64,000 nucleotides of DNA, taken from positions 18,501 through 82,500 of the forward strand of contig JACJXU010000002.1 of NCBI GenBank assembly GCA_020636475.1, read 5' to 3'. Shown in pieces: positions 26,598-35,428 of this stretch (the stretch's first letter is position 1; each line of letters opens with the position of its first letter). The DNA is from Chitinophagales bacterium. GTDB lineage: Bacteria; Bacteroidota; Bacteroidia; Chitinophagales; UBA2359. A program made the position numbers and the translations under genes. A model generated the notes under the pieces. That model saw only the letters and a list, made by a program, of their open reading frames with translations, was not told the DNA's origin and did no database searches.

Positions 26598-29234
26598 ATG
26601 AAACAACTATTACTCCTCAGCCTGCTAATAATAGTAGCCACCACCACAAGCACCTACGCCCAAATAGTGAATATACCGGATATACAATTTAAAAACGCCC
26701 TTTTAAACCACAATCCTCCTGTGGACACGAACAATGATGACGAAATACAAGTGACCGAAGCGGAGGCGGTGGATTCGTTGTATTTGAAGAGTAAAGGTAT
26801 TTCAGATTTGACGGGGATTAATTCTTTTGTTAATTTGGAATATTTAAATTGTGAGAATAATAGTAATTTAAGCAGTTTAGATGTCTCTAATTTGACTGAT
26901 TTGAAAAGTTTAAATTGCGGTGGTTGTCATTATTTAACAAGCTTAAATGTAACAAATCTAATAAATTTGCAAAACCTAAATTGTTGGAATGATGGTGGTG
27001 CCTTAACAAGTTTGGATGTAACAAATTTAGTAAATTTACAAACTTTAAATTGTAGTGGCAATAAAATATCAAGTTTAGATATATTAAATTTAGCAAATCT
27101 ACAAACTTTAAATTGTTCCTTCAATAATCTAACAAGTTTGGATTTGACGAACGTAACAGATTTACAAATTTTATATTGTGCTGATAATAATTTAACAAGT
27201 TTGGATTTTTCTGATGTGCCGAATTTGAAAAAATTAATTTATTCTTACAATAATATAGTCGATATAGATTTTTCTGATGTGCCAAATTTGATTTATTTGG
27301 ATTGTGGTAATAATAATCTAACAAGTTTTGACTTGGCAGATGTACCGAATTTAAAATATTTATCATGCTATAGAAATAGTATATCATATTTAAATTTGGC
27401 AGATGCACCGAATTTAGATTCTTTATATTGTTTTGAGAATGACCTAACAAGTTTGGATTTAACTTATGTGCCGAATTTGAAATATTTATCTTGTGGTACT
27501 AATAATCTAACAAGTTTGGATTTAACTTATGTGCCGAATTTGAAATATTTATCTTGTGGTACCAATAATCTAACAAGTTTGGATTTTTCAGATGTAATAG
27601 ATTTACGAAATTTAACCTGTAGTAATAATAATCTTACAATTTTAGATTTGACAAACATGTCAAATCTAAAATTTTTAAATTGTTCTTTTAATAGTTTGAC
27701 GAGTCTATTAGTAAAAAATGGTAGTAATGAAACCTCTTTAAATTTTTCAGATAATCCAGATATAAATTATATTTGTTGCGATGAAAATCAAATAGAAGAG
27801 GTAATAAACAAAGCAGTAGGTTATGGATTAGGCGATTTTTTACTTAATACCTATTGCACCTTTGAACCCGGCAGCAATTCTAATAAAATTTCTGGAACAG
27901 TACGGTTAGATATGGGTAATAACGATTGTAGTGAAAATGCAGTCTCCGTAGGTACGCAACTCTTGCAAGTAAGTGATGGCTCAGAAATGGGTTACATTAT
28001 TGCTGATACGTTAGGTAAATACAATTTTTATTGTAATGAAGGTACTTTTAGTTTACAACCACTTTGGGAACACCCTTATTTTTCCACGCCCTCTCCAGCG
28101 TTCGCAAGTTTTGATACGACCAATAACCTCATTAGTCTTCAAAACTTCTGTATCACCCCTAACGGCACGCATCACGATTTGGAAATTACCTTATTGCCTG
28201 TAAACAATGCTCGTCCGGGCTTTGATGCAAAATACCAAATCACTTACCAAAATCAAGGCACAGAAACTGAAAGTGGTAGCGTTTCGTTGCAATTTGACGA
28301 TAGTGTGTTGGATTTTGTGTCGGCATCGCCGAATGTGGTGGCGCAAAGTGATAGCTTGCTTACGTGGAATTTCGTTGACTTGCAGCCTTTTGAAAGTCGC
28401 AGTATTGCCGTTATCCTCAATGTAAATTCGCCGCAAGAAATTCCTGCCGTAAATGGTGATGATATTCTTTCGTTTTTGGCGTACCTCAATTACGCTTACA
28501 CAGACGAAACGCCCGAAGATAATAGTTCTGCCTTGCGCCAAACCGTAGTAAATTCTTACGACCCGAATGACAAAACTTGTTTGCAAGGCACAGCCGTTGA
28601 GGTGAAAAATGTTGGAGATTATTTGGATTACGTCATTCGTTTCCAGAACACAGGCTCCGCCGAAGCGATTAACGTAATCGTAACGGACGAATTGGCGGCA
28701 AACTTAGATGTTTCCACTTTTCAGATGATTTCAGCGAGTCACGATTATCGTTTTCGCTTGGAAGGCAGAACGGTAGAATTTTACTTTGAAAACATCAATC
28801 TACCCGACAGTACGAGTAACGAGCCGGAAAGTCACGGGTTCGTAGCCTTCAAGATAAAACCTAAAGCCGTAGCCTTGGGCGACAAGATAGAAAACACGGC
28901 GCAAATTTATTTCGATTACAATTTCCCTATCATCACGAACACCACCGAAACGGAAGTGATAGAAGATATAAGTGAGCCAGTCGGTTTAGCAGCATTACAA
29001 AGTAAAAGTTTCTTCACAATCACCCCCAACCCCGCCAGCGAATACATCAGCCTTGGCAGCAAGTACGACAACATAGCACAAGTCGAAATCTACGACAGTG
29101 CGGGCAGGTTGCACATTGTACAAACAAGTCCCGATGCAAGGATAAACATCCAAAACTTGCCGAGCGGCGTTTATACCTTAAAAGTACAAATCGGCGAGCA
29201 GTGGTATGCGGAGAAATTTGTGGTGGGGAGGTAG
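26598..29234 (+). CDS. T9SS-sorted leucine-rich-repeat surface protein
   Basis: 878 residues from the ATG at 26598; further upstream in-frame sequence lacks a plausible signal. The signal peptide is followed by a short acidic region and then about 18 LRRs of 21 residues (consensus NLTSLDLTxVPNLKxLxCxxN). The nucleotide repeats are nearly identical around 27444-27570. After the LRR block comes a DUF7619-like beta domain with YDPNDKTCLQGTAVEV, LDYVIRFQNTG and TAQIYFDYNFPI. The C-terminus is a T9SS domain (FTITPNPASEYISLG to KFVVGR). It is probably a ligand-binding surface adhesin. The LRR part is much more AT-rich than the rest. Confidence 0.88.
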   Translation: MKQLLLLSLLIIVATTTSTYAQIVNIPDIQFKNALLNHNPPVDTNNDDEIQVTEAEAVDSLYLKSKGISDLTGINSFVNLEYLNCENNSNLSSLDVSNLTDLKSLNCGGCHYLTSLNVTNLINLQNLNCWNDGGALTSLDVTNLVNLQTLNCSGNKISSLDILNLANLQTLNCSFNNLTSLDLTNVTDLQILYCADNNLTSLDFSDVPNLKKLIYSYNNIVDIDFSDVPNLIYLDCGNNNLTSFDLADVPNLKYLSCYRNSISYLNLADAPNLDSLYCFENDLTSLDLTYVPNLKYLSCGTNNLTSLDLTYVPNLKYLSCGTNNLTSLDFSDVIDLRNLTCSNNNLTILDLTNMSNLKFLNCSFNSLTSLLVKNGSNETSLNFSDNPDINYICCDENQIEEVINKAVGYGLGDFLLNTYCTFEPGSNSNKISGTVRLDMGNNDCSENAVSVGTQLLQVSDGSEMGYIIADTLGKYNFYCNEGTFSLQPLWEHPYFSTPSPAFASFDTTNNLISLQNFCITPNGTHHDLEITLLPVNNARPGFDAKYQITYQNQGTETESGSVSLQFDDSVLDFVSASPNVVAQSDSLLTWNFVDLQPFESRSIAVILNVNSPQEIPAVNGDDILSFLAYLNYAYTDETPEDNSSALRQTVVNSYDPNDKTCLQGTAVEVKNVGDYLDYVIRFQNTGSAEAINVIVTDELAANLDVSTFQMISASHDYRFRLEGRTVEFYFENINLPDSTSNEPESHGFVAFKIKPKAVALGDKIENTAQIYFDYNFPIITNTTETEVIEDISEPVGLAALQSKSFFTITPNPASEYISLGSKYDNIAQVEIYDSAGRLHIVQTSPDARINIQNLPSGVYTLKVQIGEQWYAEKFVVGR
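27444..27569 (+). repeat. two nearly identical 63-bp LRR units
   Basis: The 63-bp unit starting CTAACAAGTTTGGATTTAAC at 27444 recurs at 27507, with one base difference in the first 57 positions. Each encodes one 21-residue leucine-rich repeat, showing recent expansion by unequal crossing over or slippage. Confidence 0.9.
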
Positions 29235-29235
29235 T

Positions 29236-29715
29236 TTAAACCACTTTATTGGCGCAGGAACTACTGGCAAAGGCATCGGGTTTGGCTTTGAAAGCGAAGC
29301 CCATGCCAATAATATAACCAATCGCTTCATTCAGCGCAATGTTCGATTTGAACTGCGGATTTGTGTTAATGTCAGCGTGAATTTCCATATCTACCGCGTA
29401 TTGGTCGAACAAATCGCAGAGGTGATACGCAACTTCAATAGATTTTCCCACTTCGAGCAACATACGCTCTTTTAGCGAAAGTTTGCGGTAAGTGTGGTCG
29501 TTGCTGATAAACATAAAACCGCCGCGCCCTTCGCGCAAAAACACAATAACCGTGGCAAATTCGGTATGATTGCCATGTACTTGCGAGTCAGTGCCAATGC
29601 ACACTTTGAGGCGATGGTTTTGGCGGGATTCTTCAATAAGCGTTTTTTCTACGGCTTCGCGGATAGGCAACTTTATGCGTTGCCCGTTCAACCGTCTCCA
29701 AGAAAATGTTTCCAT
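29236..29715 (-). CDS. YkuK-family RNase H-like protein
   Basis: 159 residues. The opening METFSWRRLNG is followed by an RNase H-like core with VCIGTDSQVHGNHTEFATVIVFL, where the Asp of TDSQ corresponds to the first catalytic position, and DMEIHADINTNPQFKSN further on. The YkuK/DUF458 family has this arrangement; its biological role is unsettled. The gene converges on the LRR gene with one base between the stop codons. Confidence 0.8.
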   Translation of the reverse strand: METFSWRRLNGQRIKLPIREAVEKTLIEESRQNHRLKVCIGTDSQVHGNHTEFATVIVFLREGRGGFMFISNDHTYRKLSLKERMLLEVGKSIEVAYHLCDLFDQYAVDMEIHADINTNPQFKSNIALNEAIGYIIGMGFAFKAKPDAFASSSCANKVV

Positions 29716-29915
29716 AATTGCATAAGGTTTTGGGCAAAATTATTTTTATTGATAATAATAGATTTTAAATGTAGATTATTTTTAGGATAAATTTTATATT
29801 TCTACCTAAAAAACGCCTAATTGGAGCATTGTTTTAGTATTTTTTGCATTAATTGACCGCATTATTTCTAAATTTTTTACATTTGGCAAAATTTAGAAAC
29901 ACACCTTAGATAAAA

Positions 29916-30314
29916 ATGAGCAAATATATCTTACTCTTGTTTTTAGGATTGTTCTCTTCTTGCAAAATAGTGCGAAGCGTTGTTGAACTAAAAAAAGAAA
30001 AAGCAAGCGTACATCATTATGAATACAACGGAAAAGAAATTGCTTATTTGCCGCTACACCATGTAGGCAAGCCGAGTTTTTATGCTGATGTAAAAAATAA
30101 AATTACTGCCTACAAATTGCAAGGATATAAGGTGTATTACGAACTGATAACTACGGACATACCGGGAGATAGCCTTCAGAAAGATATTATCCGCAGAAAA
30201 GTACGGAAAATAAAGGGTACAAATAAGGATTATAAACAGTTGGCAGATGAAACAACTATTTTTAAAAATTATGTAAAACAGCCTGCCTATGCCGATTTGG
30301 GTATAGATACGACT
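29916..30314 (+). pseudogene. 5' part of lipoprotein gene disrupted by the IS
   Basis: A signal with the lipobox GLFSSC (Cys at about residue 16) is followed by a mixed alpha/beta region with no recognised domain. At base 30314 the gene is cut by the insertion sequence, after which the frame runs into IS DNA and stops at 30329. Joined to 31574-31855 with one copy of the target duplication, the frame is uninterrupted and encodes about 226 residues. The insertion is therefore recent and the ancestral gene was intact. Confidence 0.85.
30303..30314 (+). repeat. left target-site duplication of the IS
   Basis: ATAGATACGACT, repeated exactly at 31562-31573 beyond the right end of the IS. Confidence 0.95.
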
Positions 30315-30346
30315 AGGGTTTTCTTATAAAAAAAATGCAACTAAAA

Positions 30347-30407
30347 AAGGTAAGCAAGAATTTGTAAATTAGAGTGAGAAAAAAATACCAAATTCAAAAC
30401 TTACCTT
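30347..30407 (+). promoter_or_regulatory. fold-back structure directly before the transposase start codon
   Basis: AAGGTAAG (30347-30354) pairs with CTTACCTT (30400-30407), and GAATTTG (30358-30364) with CAAATTC (30389-30395). The stem therefore ends exactly at the ATG at 30408. It would form in mRNA read in from outside and could hide the start region, as seen in other IS that resist impinging transcription. That role is inferred. Confidence 0.55.
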
Positions 30408-30665
30408 ATGAACAAAAGTACAACATTTTTAGAAGCCCTACAAAATGAAGAGACATTAGATTTACGAGACAACAGAGGGAAACATCATGATTTATGCTTA
30501 ATCTTAGTAGAGTTTATAGTGGCACTATTGTGTAATCGAGATGGGAATTTATCTTCAATACGTCGTCACATGAGCGCACACCATTCGAGTCTTGTAAAGG
30601 AATTAAGTATGGAAAAAGTTGCGCAAAAAAAACGGTATCAAGATCTCATTTACCCATACTATTGA
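30408..30665 (+). CDS. transposase N-terminal frame (DDE_Tnp_1-associated domain)
   Basis: 85 residues in frame 1. The segment DLRDNRGKHHDLCLILVEFI, followed by LSSIRRHMSAHHSSLVKEL, matches the N-terminal H-repeat-associated domain that precedes the catalytic part in ISAs1 transposases. It ends at 30665 because the frame changes relative to the catalytic part. An A8 run at 30625-30632 lies just before the point where the reading frame should shift by -1 into KTVSRSHLPILLSKVN. Confidence 0.85.
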   Translation: MNKSTTFLEALQNEETLDLRDNRGKHHDLCLILVEFIVALLCNRDGNLSSIRRHMSAHHSSLVKELSMEKVAQKKRYQDLIYPYY

Positions 30666-31552
30666 GCAAAGTAAATGGAGCATCTTTGGCTAAATTGCTT
30701 TATGAGTACTATGGTGTTTCGCTATCTGAAAAAGAGAAGAAATGGTTTGCACTTGACGGTAAAGAACTGAAAGGCAGCATTTTAGCAGGAGACAATAGAG
30801 GGCAAGCAGTAGCCTTAGCCGTCAGCCATGAAGACAGGTCAGTTTGTAGAATGTCCTTTTTCAATGGCACCAAAGAGAGCGAAGTAGTAGCGGTACGAAC
30901 AATGCTTAAATCCCCATTAGTGAGTCAAAAAATAACGATGGACGCATTGCATTTAAAGCCAAACTCCTTGATACCCATAGCTGAAGCAGGCGGTATTTTT
31001 TTGGTTGGTTTAAAAGACAATCAAGCAGAGTTATTAGCTGAAATGCGATTTTGTAGCGAGCAGGATCAGGGGATTTATGCCTATGATTCAGGTGTAAAAA
31101 AAGGACACGGTAGAGAGGAGCGGCGTAGTTATTGTTCTTATAACATAGAGAAAGCCTATGTGGATAAACGCTGGAAAAGAGCAAATTTTAACTACCTTAT
31201 TAAGGTACAACGAGAACGAACTATTTGCAATAGCCATACCCACAGTAAGCAAATTGCCTACTTTTTAACCAATAAAAAGGTGCAAAATCAGGCAGATGCA
31301 ATGGAATTATACCAAGCTATTCGTTGTCATTGGCAAGTGGAAACAGCCAATAACACTAGAGATTGTATTTTAAGAGAAGATAAATTGAGATGCACTATCA
31401 CGCACACTAATCAGACAATAGCACTCTGTAGAACTATGGTTATCAGCATTTTAAATAAATCCGACATTAAAAATCGCTCTGAAGTAATGGATTATTTTGC
31501 AGACCATTTCTTCAAGTGCATTGCTTTTTTGAAGAAGATTCGTTTTTTATAA
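30638..31552 (+). CDS. transposase catalytic frame (ISAs1 DDE domain)
   Basis: In the second frame, family sequence starts at about 30638 (VSRSHLPILLSKVN, similar to the ISRAQLP motif of ISAs1) and continues to 31552. Catalytic residues are Asp in FALDGKELKGS, Asp in TMDALHLK and Glu in HWQVETANNTRD, with the downstream LREDKLR stretch. There is no good initiation codon at the domain start; a TTG at 30662 is poor. Expression therefore probably needs a -1 shift from the upstream frame on the A8 run, or the element is inactivated by a lost A. The full fusion would be about 381 residues. Confidence 0.85.
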   Translation, partial: SRSHLPILLSKVNGASLAKLLYEYYGVSLSEKEKKWFALDGKELKGSILAGDNRGQAVALAVSHEDRSVCRMSFFNGTKESEVVAVRTMLKSPLVSQKITMDALHLKPNSLIPIAEAGGIFLVGLKDNQAELLAEMRFCSEQDQGIYAYDSGVKKGHGREERRSYCSYNIEKAYVDKRWKRANFNYLIKVQRERTICNSHTHSKQIAYFLTNKKVQNQADAMELYQAIRCHWQVETANNTRDCILREDKLRCTITHTNQTIALCRTMVISILNKSDIKNRSEVMDYFADHFFKCIAFLKKIRFL

Positions 31553-31561
31553 GAAAACCCT

Positions 31562-31573
31562 ATAGATACGACT
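31562..31573 (+). repeat. right target-site duplication of the IS
   Basis: ATAGATACGACT, an exact copy of 30303-30314. Confidence 0.95.
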
Positions 31574-31855
31574 GACATAAGAGCCGATGTAGATTATTTG
31601 CAGTTTATAAATTATTGGGAACAGCAAAATGGGGAAATAATTTTGGATAGTCTTGATATACATACGCCTTTTGGTGAAAACTATGAAAAAGGAACTTTTT
31701 ACACCCAAAAACAATACAAAAGCGTAGTTATTTATTTTAGAAACAACTATCTGCTGGAGACAATTAACAAACACGCCGACACAAAAATTCTGGTATTGTA
31801 TGGCGAAGGACACCGAAAGGATTTTAAGAAAAGACTAAAAATGAGCAAGAATTAA
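31574..31855 (+). pseudogene. 3' part of the IS-disrupted lipoprotein gene
   Basis: Continues the frame of 29916-30314 after one copy of the 12-bp duplication: IDTTDIRADVDYLQF to KRLKMSKN and a stop at 31853-31855. No start codon suits independent translation. The encoded region has no recognised domain. Confidence 0.85.
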
Positions 31856-31960
31856 AAACTTAGCCTATTTGTAAAAACTCCCCGAATAGAACATTTTTTA
31901 CCAAAAATTACACACTTCTGCGTAGTTTTGCAGCCGATAGTTAATATTTAATTTCAAAGA

Positions 31961-32515
31961 ATGTCTATTCGCGCTATTTCGTTTGCACTTTTTTTCTTTT
32001 TCTTAGCAGGCTTATCTTCTTGTAACGATGCTTCATCTTCCGCGACCGATACTTCGGCGACAAAAGAGGATAAAAAATCTATCGAAAAATACGGCTTAGA
32101 TGCCATAAGTTTTGGTATGAGCCGTACCGAATTTAATGAAGTGGAAATTCCCGAAGGTTATCCTATTCCGCTGGGCAAATATGGTTATGCCGTAAAGGGC
32201 TACTTCAATGACCAAGACCAGTTGTATTTGCTTCAAATAAAAGGCATTCCTACTTCCGAACCCAAACAATATACTACGGCGATTTATTTCGTGTGGGAAG
32301 ACCTCATAGACGTATTTACACTCAAATATGGTCGTGCGGTAGGCGAGCCAAAACTATATCCGCCCATCAGTTATTTAGAAAACAATCGCATTCTTTTCAC
32401 CCACGAATGGCAATCCGGCACCAAGCGTATCCAACTCGGTCTGCTCAAAAAAGACGGCATGTTCTCCGCCCAGGTTTTTATTGAAGACAGCAACTTTAAG
32501 CCTTCCGGCAAATAA
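31961..32515 (+). CDS. lipoprotein of unknown function
   Basis: 184 residues. The lipobox LAGLSSC (Cys about residue 21) follows a hydrophobic signal, and a Ser/Thr-rich linker leads to a compact mixed domain (FGMSRTEFNEVEIPEG, YFVWEDLIDVFTLKYG, HEWQSGTKRIQLGLL). I do not recognise the family. A TAGTTTTG -7-like element lies at 31923-31930, 31 bases before the ATG. The stop codon lies at the end of the MITE copy B, so its last residues may have been changed by that insertion. Confidence 0.7.
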   Translation: MSIRAISFALFFFFLAGLSSCNDASSSATDTSATKEDKKSIEKYGLDAISFGMSRTEFNEVEIPEGYPIPLGKYGYAVKGYFNDQDQLYLLQIKGIPTSEPKQYTTAIYFVWEDLIDVFTLKYGRAVGEPKLYPPISYLENNRILFTHEWQSGTKRIQLGLLKKDGMFSAQVFIEDSNFKPSGK

Positions 32516-32763
32516 TACCAAAATCGAATAATGATTGCGTATTAGAAAAGAAAAGTGCATCCTCATTTACGGAATTATCGTGCAGTTTTCGTATAAGAAA
32601 AAGGACTAAAAAAGTGTCGTTTCTTTTGCTTCGTTTTCTTTGGACAAGCAAAGAAAATGAAGAAGTCCCCAAGCAAAGTTTTGTACCCAAAGTTGCGGGG
32701 CGGATACTTACACTTAATAATACCTAAACCGATTGGCAATTTTCGTGCAATTTTTGGTATAAG
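32513..32763 (+). repeat. MITE-like dispersed repeat, copy B
   Basis: About 251 bp. It starts at the TAATACCAAAATCGAATAAT end and finishes TTTTTGGTATAA. It has the shared TTTTCTTTGGACAAGCAAAG core and TTAATAATACCTAAACCGAT end. Compared with copy A it lacks the AAGGTATTTTGCCC...CGGCGAAAAA module but keeps the AACTGCAC/TTCCGTAAATGA module. The lipoprotein stop codon at 32513-32515 lies at its edge. Confidence 0.7.
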
Positions 32764-32767
32764 TTTC

Positions 32768-34261
32768 TTATAAATTGTACAAGTCGGTATATTTTTTTTC
32801 CGCATAATCAATAAACGCCGACAAGTTCAACTCCTCGCCCGTAATTTTTTTACAAAGCTCGTCTATGCTGTATTTTTTACCATATTGGTAAATATTTTCG
32901 CGCAGCCATTTGTTTAAACCGAGCAAACTACCTTGCTGAATTTCTGTTGCAAGCTGCGGCATTGCTTTTTCGGCAGCGCGAAAAATTTGCGCCGCATAAA
33001 AACTGCCCAAAGAATAAGTAGGAAAATAGCCAAACAAGCCGTGCGACCAATGTACATCTTGCAAACAACCCTCCAAGTCGTTTTTTACCGTAAGGTTTAA
33101 GTATTTTTTGTACAAACTATTCCAAATATCCGGCACATCTTTTACGGCTAAGTTGCCTTCTATCAAGGCTTTTTCTATTTCATAGCGAATCATTATATGA
33201 AAATGGTAGCTTATTTCGTCGGCACTGGTGCGTATAAAGCCGGGCTGCACAATATTGGCGGCAGCATAAAATTGCTCCGCACTTATTTTTTGTAAATTAT
33301 CGGGAAATATTTTTTGTAAAATCGGAAAATTGTACTGCCAAAATGCCTTGCTTCGCCCCACATTGTTTTCGTACAGCCGCGACTGCGCTTCGTGCATACT
33401 CAGCGACAAATACGCACCGGAGGGCAGTCCATAATTTTGGGGCAGAAGCCCTTGTTCGTACAAGCCGTGTCCACCTTCGTGCAGCGTACTCCACGTCATT
33501 TCATGAAAATTGTGTTCGTTAATACGCGTAGTCACGCGCACATCTTGCATCCCCAAGTCGGTAGTAAAAGGATGCGTGCTGATGTCTTGTCGTCCGTACG
33601 TGAAATCGTAGCCTATTTGTTTCAACAAACTTATGCCAAAATCCCATTGCTTTTGGTGCGCATAAAAGCGAAACATAAAATCGTTTTTTGGAACGGGTTT
33701 TGCGGCTATTTTTGCCAAAAGACCACTTATTTTTTGGCGTACATCTGCAAAAAGCACTTCTAACTGGGCTACTTGTAAGTTTGGCTCAAACTCGTCCAAA
33801 AGAGCATTGTAGGGCTGTTTTTCAAAACCCAACAAATTGGCTTGCTGGCGTTTTAAGTTTACCATTTTTTCTAAAAAAGGCGCAAATACGGCAAAATCAT
33901 TTTTCTTGCGCGCAGCCAACCAAGCCTGAAAACCTTCGGAAGTGCTGTGGCTGAGCTTTTGTACAAAACTGGCGGGCAAATGAGTTTTTTTGTCGAATTC
34001 CTGTTTGCTGTGCGCCACATTATTGGCTTGCTCGGGAGTTAGCGAAGGGTCGTTTGTTAGCTCATTGAGCAAATCTCCCATCGAATGGTCGGTAAATAAC
34101 TCGTGGGCAATACCCGACAAAGTGGCTATTTGTTGCGCGCGTATAGCTGCACCACCTTCGGGCATGTTTATTTCTTGGTCCCAGCCCAAAATAGCAATGG
34201 CTTTGTTTACATCAGTAATTTTAACCAACTTCTCGGTATATTTTTGATAGTTCGTATTCAT
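32768..34261 (-). CDS. metallocarboxypeptidase M32 (Taq family)
   Basis: 497 residues, the standard size. The HExxH zinc motif appears as LHEGGHGLYEQG (about residue 255-266), with the downstream glutamate region SMHEAQSRLYENNVGRSKAFW and the substrate region RTSADEISYHFHIMIRYEIEK typical of M32. It removes C-terminal residues in the cytoplasm with broad specificity. It follows the histidine kinase in the same direction with nine bases between them. Confidence 0.95.
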   Translation of the reverse strand: MNTNYQKYTEKLVKITDVNKAIAILGWDQEINMPEGGAAIRAQQIATLSGIAHELFTDHSMGDLLNELTNDPSLTPEQANNVAHSKQEFDKKTHLPASFVQKLSHSTSEGFQAWLAARKKNDFAVFAPFLEKMVNLKRQQANLLGFEKQPYNALLDEFEPNLQVAQLEVLFADVRQKISGLLAKIAAKPVPKNDFMFRFYAHQKQWDFGISLLKQIGYDFTYGRQDISTHPFTTDLGMQDVRVTTRINEHNFHEMTWSTLHEGGHGLYEQGLLPQNYGLPSGAYLSLSMHEAQSRLYENNVGRSKAFWQYNFPILQKIFPDNLQKISAEQFYAAANIVQPGFIRTSADEISYHFHIMIRYEIEKALIEGNLAVKDVPDIWNSLYKKYLNLTVKNDLEGCLQDVHWSHGLFGYFPTYSLGSFYAAQIFRAAEKAMPQLATEIQQGSLLGLNKWLRENIYQYGKKYSIDELCKKITGEELNLSAFIDYAEKKYTDLYNL

Positions 34262-34270
34262 TAAAAATTT

Positions 34271-35275
34271 TTATTTAGGGAAAAAAATGCTAAAAACACT
34301 TCCTTTAGGTGTGTTGTCGCTTATGCGTATTTGTGCTTGTAATTTTTGCACGAGTTGATATACAATAAAAAGTCCCAAGCCGGTTCCTTTGGTGCTGCGC
34401 GTATTTTCACTTCCAATGCGATAAAACTTTTGAAAAACCTTCGCTTTTTCTTTGTCGGGAATACCCAAACCAGTATCGCTTATGGCAAGGCATATTGTAT
34501 TGTTGTGTTCATTCATTTTTAGCGAAATACCAATTTTATCTTCTTTCAAAGAGTATTTTATAGCGTTTTCAATCAAATTGCTCAGGATAGAGGCGTATGC
34601 GTTTAGGTCGCAAGTATAGTAAATATCTTCGGAAATGCTTATGTCAAAATGGCGCAGATGCTCATATTTTTCACAAAAATTATAAGCAATGTCGGCGGTT
34701 ATGTCCGACAAATTTTGGTTTTCGGACGTAAAAAATGCCGTATCGTTTTCCAAGTGTGCCGCCAGCAACAAATTGTCCACCAGCACTTTAAGTCTTTCCA
34801 CATCACCCAAAGCATTATGGTACATACGCGCTTTTTTTTCTTCGGGCAAAGGTCTGTTTTGTAAGGTTTCTATTGCCAACTTTATCGCCGCCAAAGGCGA
34901 CTTTAGTTCGTGGGTGATAGAAAGTAAAAAATTGTGTTGTTGTTTGCTCAGTTGCATTTCTTTGCGTAAGCCCTGATGCACTTGATAAGACCCTAATGCC
35001 ATGATGAATAAAAATACTAAACTTTCGCCTAATATCATTTTGTTCTTCCGCTGCTTTTTCTGTAATAAGTCCTGATATACGGAAGTTTCTTTGATGGTGG
35101 CATTGTTCAAAGGCGGATTTTGATGATGTTTCATTTCTAAAATGACCAACTGATTCTGGAAAATAGTTTCATTGTTTTTCAAATGCAAACTTGTCCACCA
35201 AATTGCCGAAGCAAACACATAAATGACTAAGGCATAAAATAAAAACAAAGGATGCCACAGTTGTAAGGCACGCAT
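34271..35275 (-). CDS. sensor histidine kinase
   Basis: 334 residues. Two membrane segments (about 10-29 and 80-99) flank a periplasmic stretch of about 50 residues. The HisKA motif SITHELKSPLAAIK gives His122 as phosphorylation site. The ATPase domain has N-box NLIENAIKYS, G1 DTGLGIPDKEKA, F-box KFYRIG and G2 TKGTGLGLFIVYQLV. No response regulator gene adjoins; its partner is encoded elsewhere or it signals through an unlinked regulator. Start and promoter are not clear. Confidence 0.92.
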   Translation of the reverse strand: MRALQLWHPLFLFYALVIYVFASAIWWTSLHLKNNETIFQNQLVILEMKHHQNPPLNNATIKETSVYQDLLQKKQRKNKMILGESLVFLFIMALGSYQVHQGLRKEMQLSKQQHNFLLSITHELKSPLAAIKLAIETLQNRPLPEEKKARMYHNALGDVERLKVLVDNLLLAAHLENDTAFFTSENQNLSDITADIAYNFCEKYEHLRHFDISISEDIYYTCDLNAYASILSNLIENAIKYSLKEDKIGISLKMNEHNNTICLAISDTGLGIPDKEKAKVFQKFYRIGSENTRSTKGTGLGLFIVYQLVQKLQAQIRISDNTPKGSVFSIFFPK

Positions 35276-35428
35276 AGACGATTAAATATTAACTTTGCAA
35301 AAATTGTGTTTTCAAGATACGATTTTCCGGCAAAACATACGCTTTTGGAAACAATAGCTTTTTAGTAAATGTTTTGAAAGCAAAATATTTTACAATAAAA
35401 CCAATATTCTTTGAGATAATTGCAATTT

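Larger units (their letters stand above)
30315..31561 (+). mobile_element. ISAs1-type insertion sequence, 1247 bp
   Basis: The element begins AGGGTTTTCTTATAAAAAA and ends with the exact inverse of those 19 bases. It is bounded by 12-bp direct repeats of target sequence. It carries a two-frame DDE transposase with an ISAs1-like fold, has no passenger gene, and interrupts the lipoprotein gene at 29916/31574. TIR sequence, size and transposase place it in the ISAs1 family. A 12-bp duplication is at the long end for that family. Confidence 0.9.

Noticed and set aside
26770..27760. Regular spaced repeats suggestive of a CRISPR array
   Set aside because: The 63-bp periodicity is in frame, degenerate, and encodes leucine-rich repeats; there are no unique spacers.
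35290..35297. TAACTTTG as promoter for ispG
   Set aside because: The nearest TTG is 26 bases upstream, too far, and the leader would be over 130 bases; not listed as a feature.
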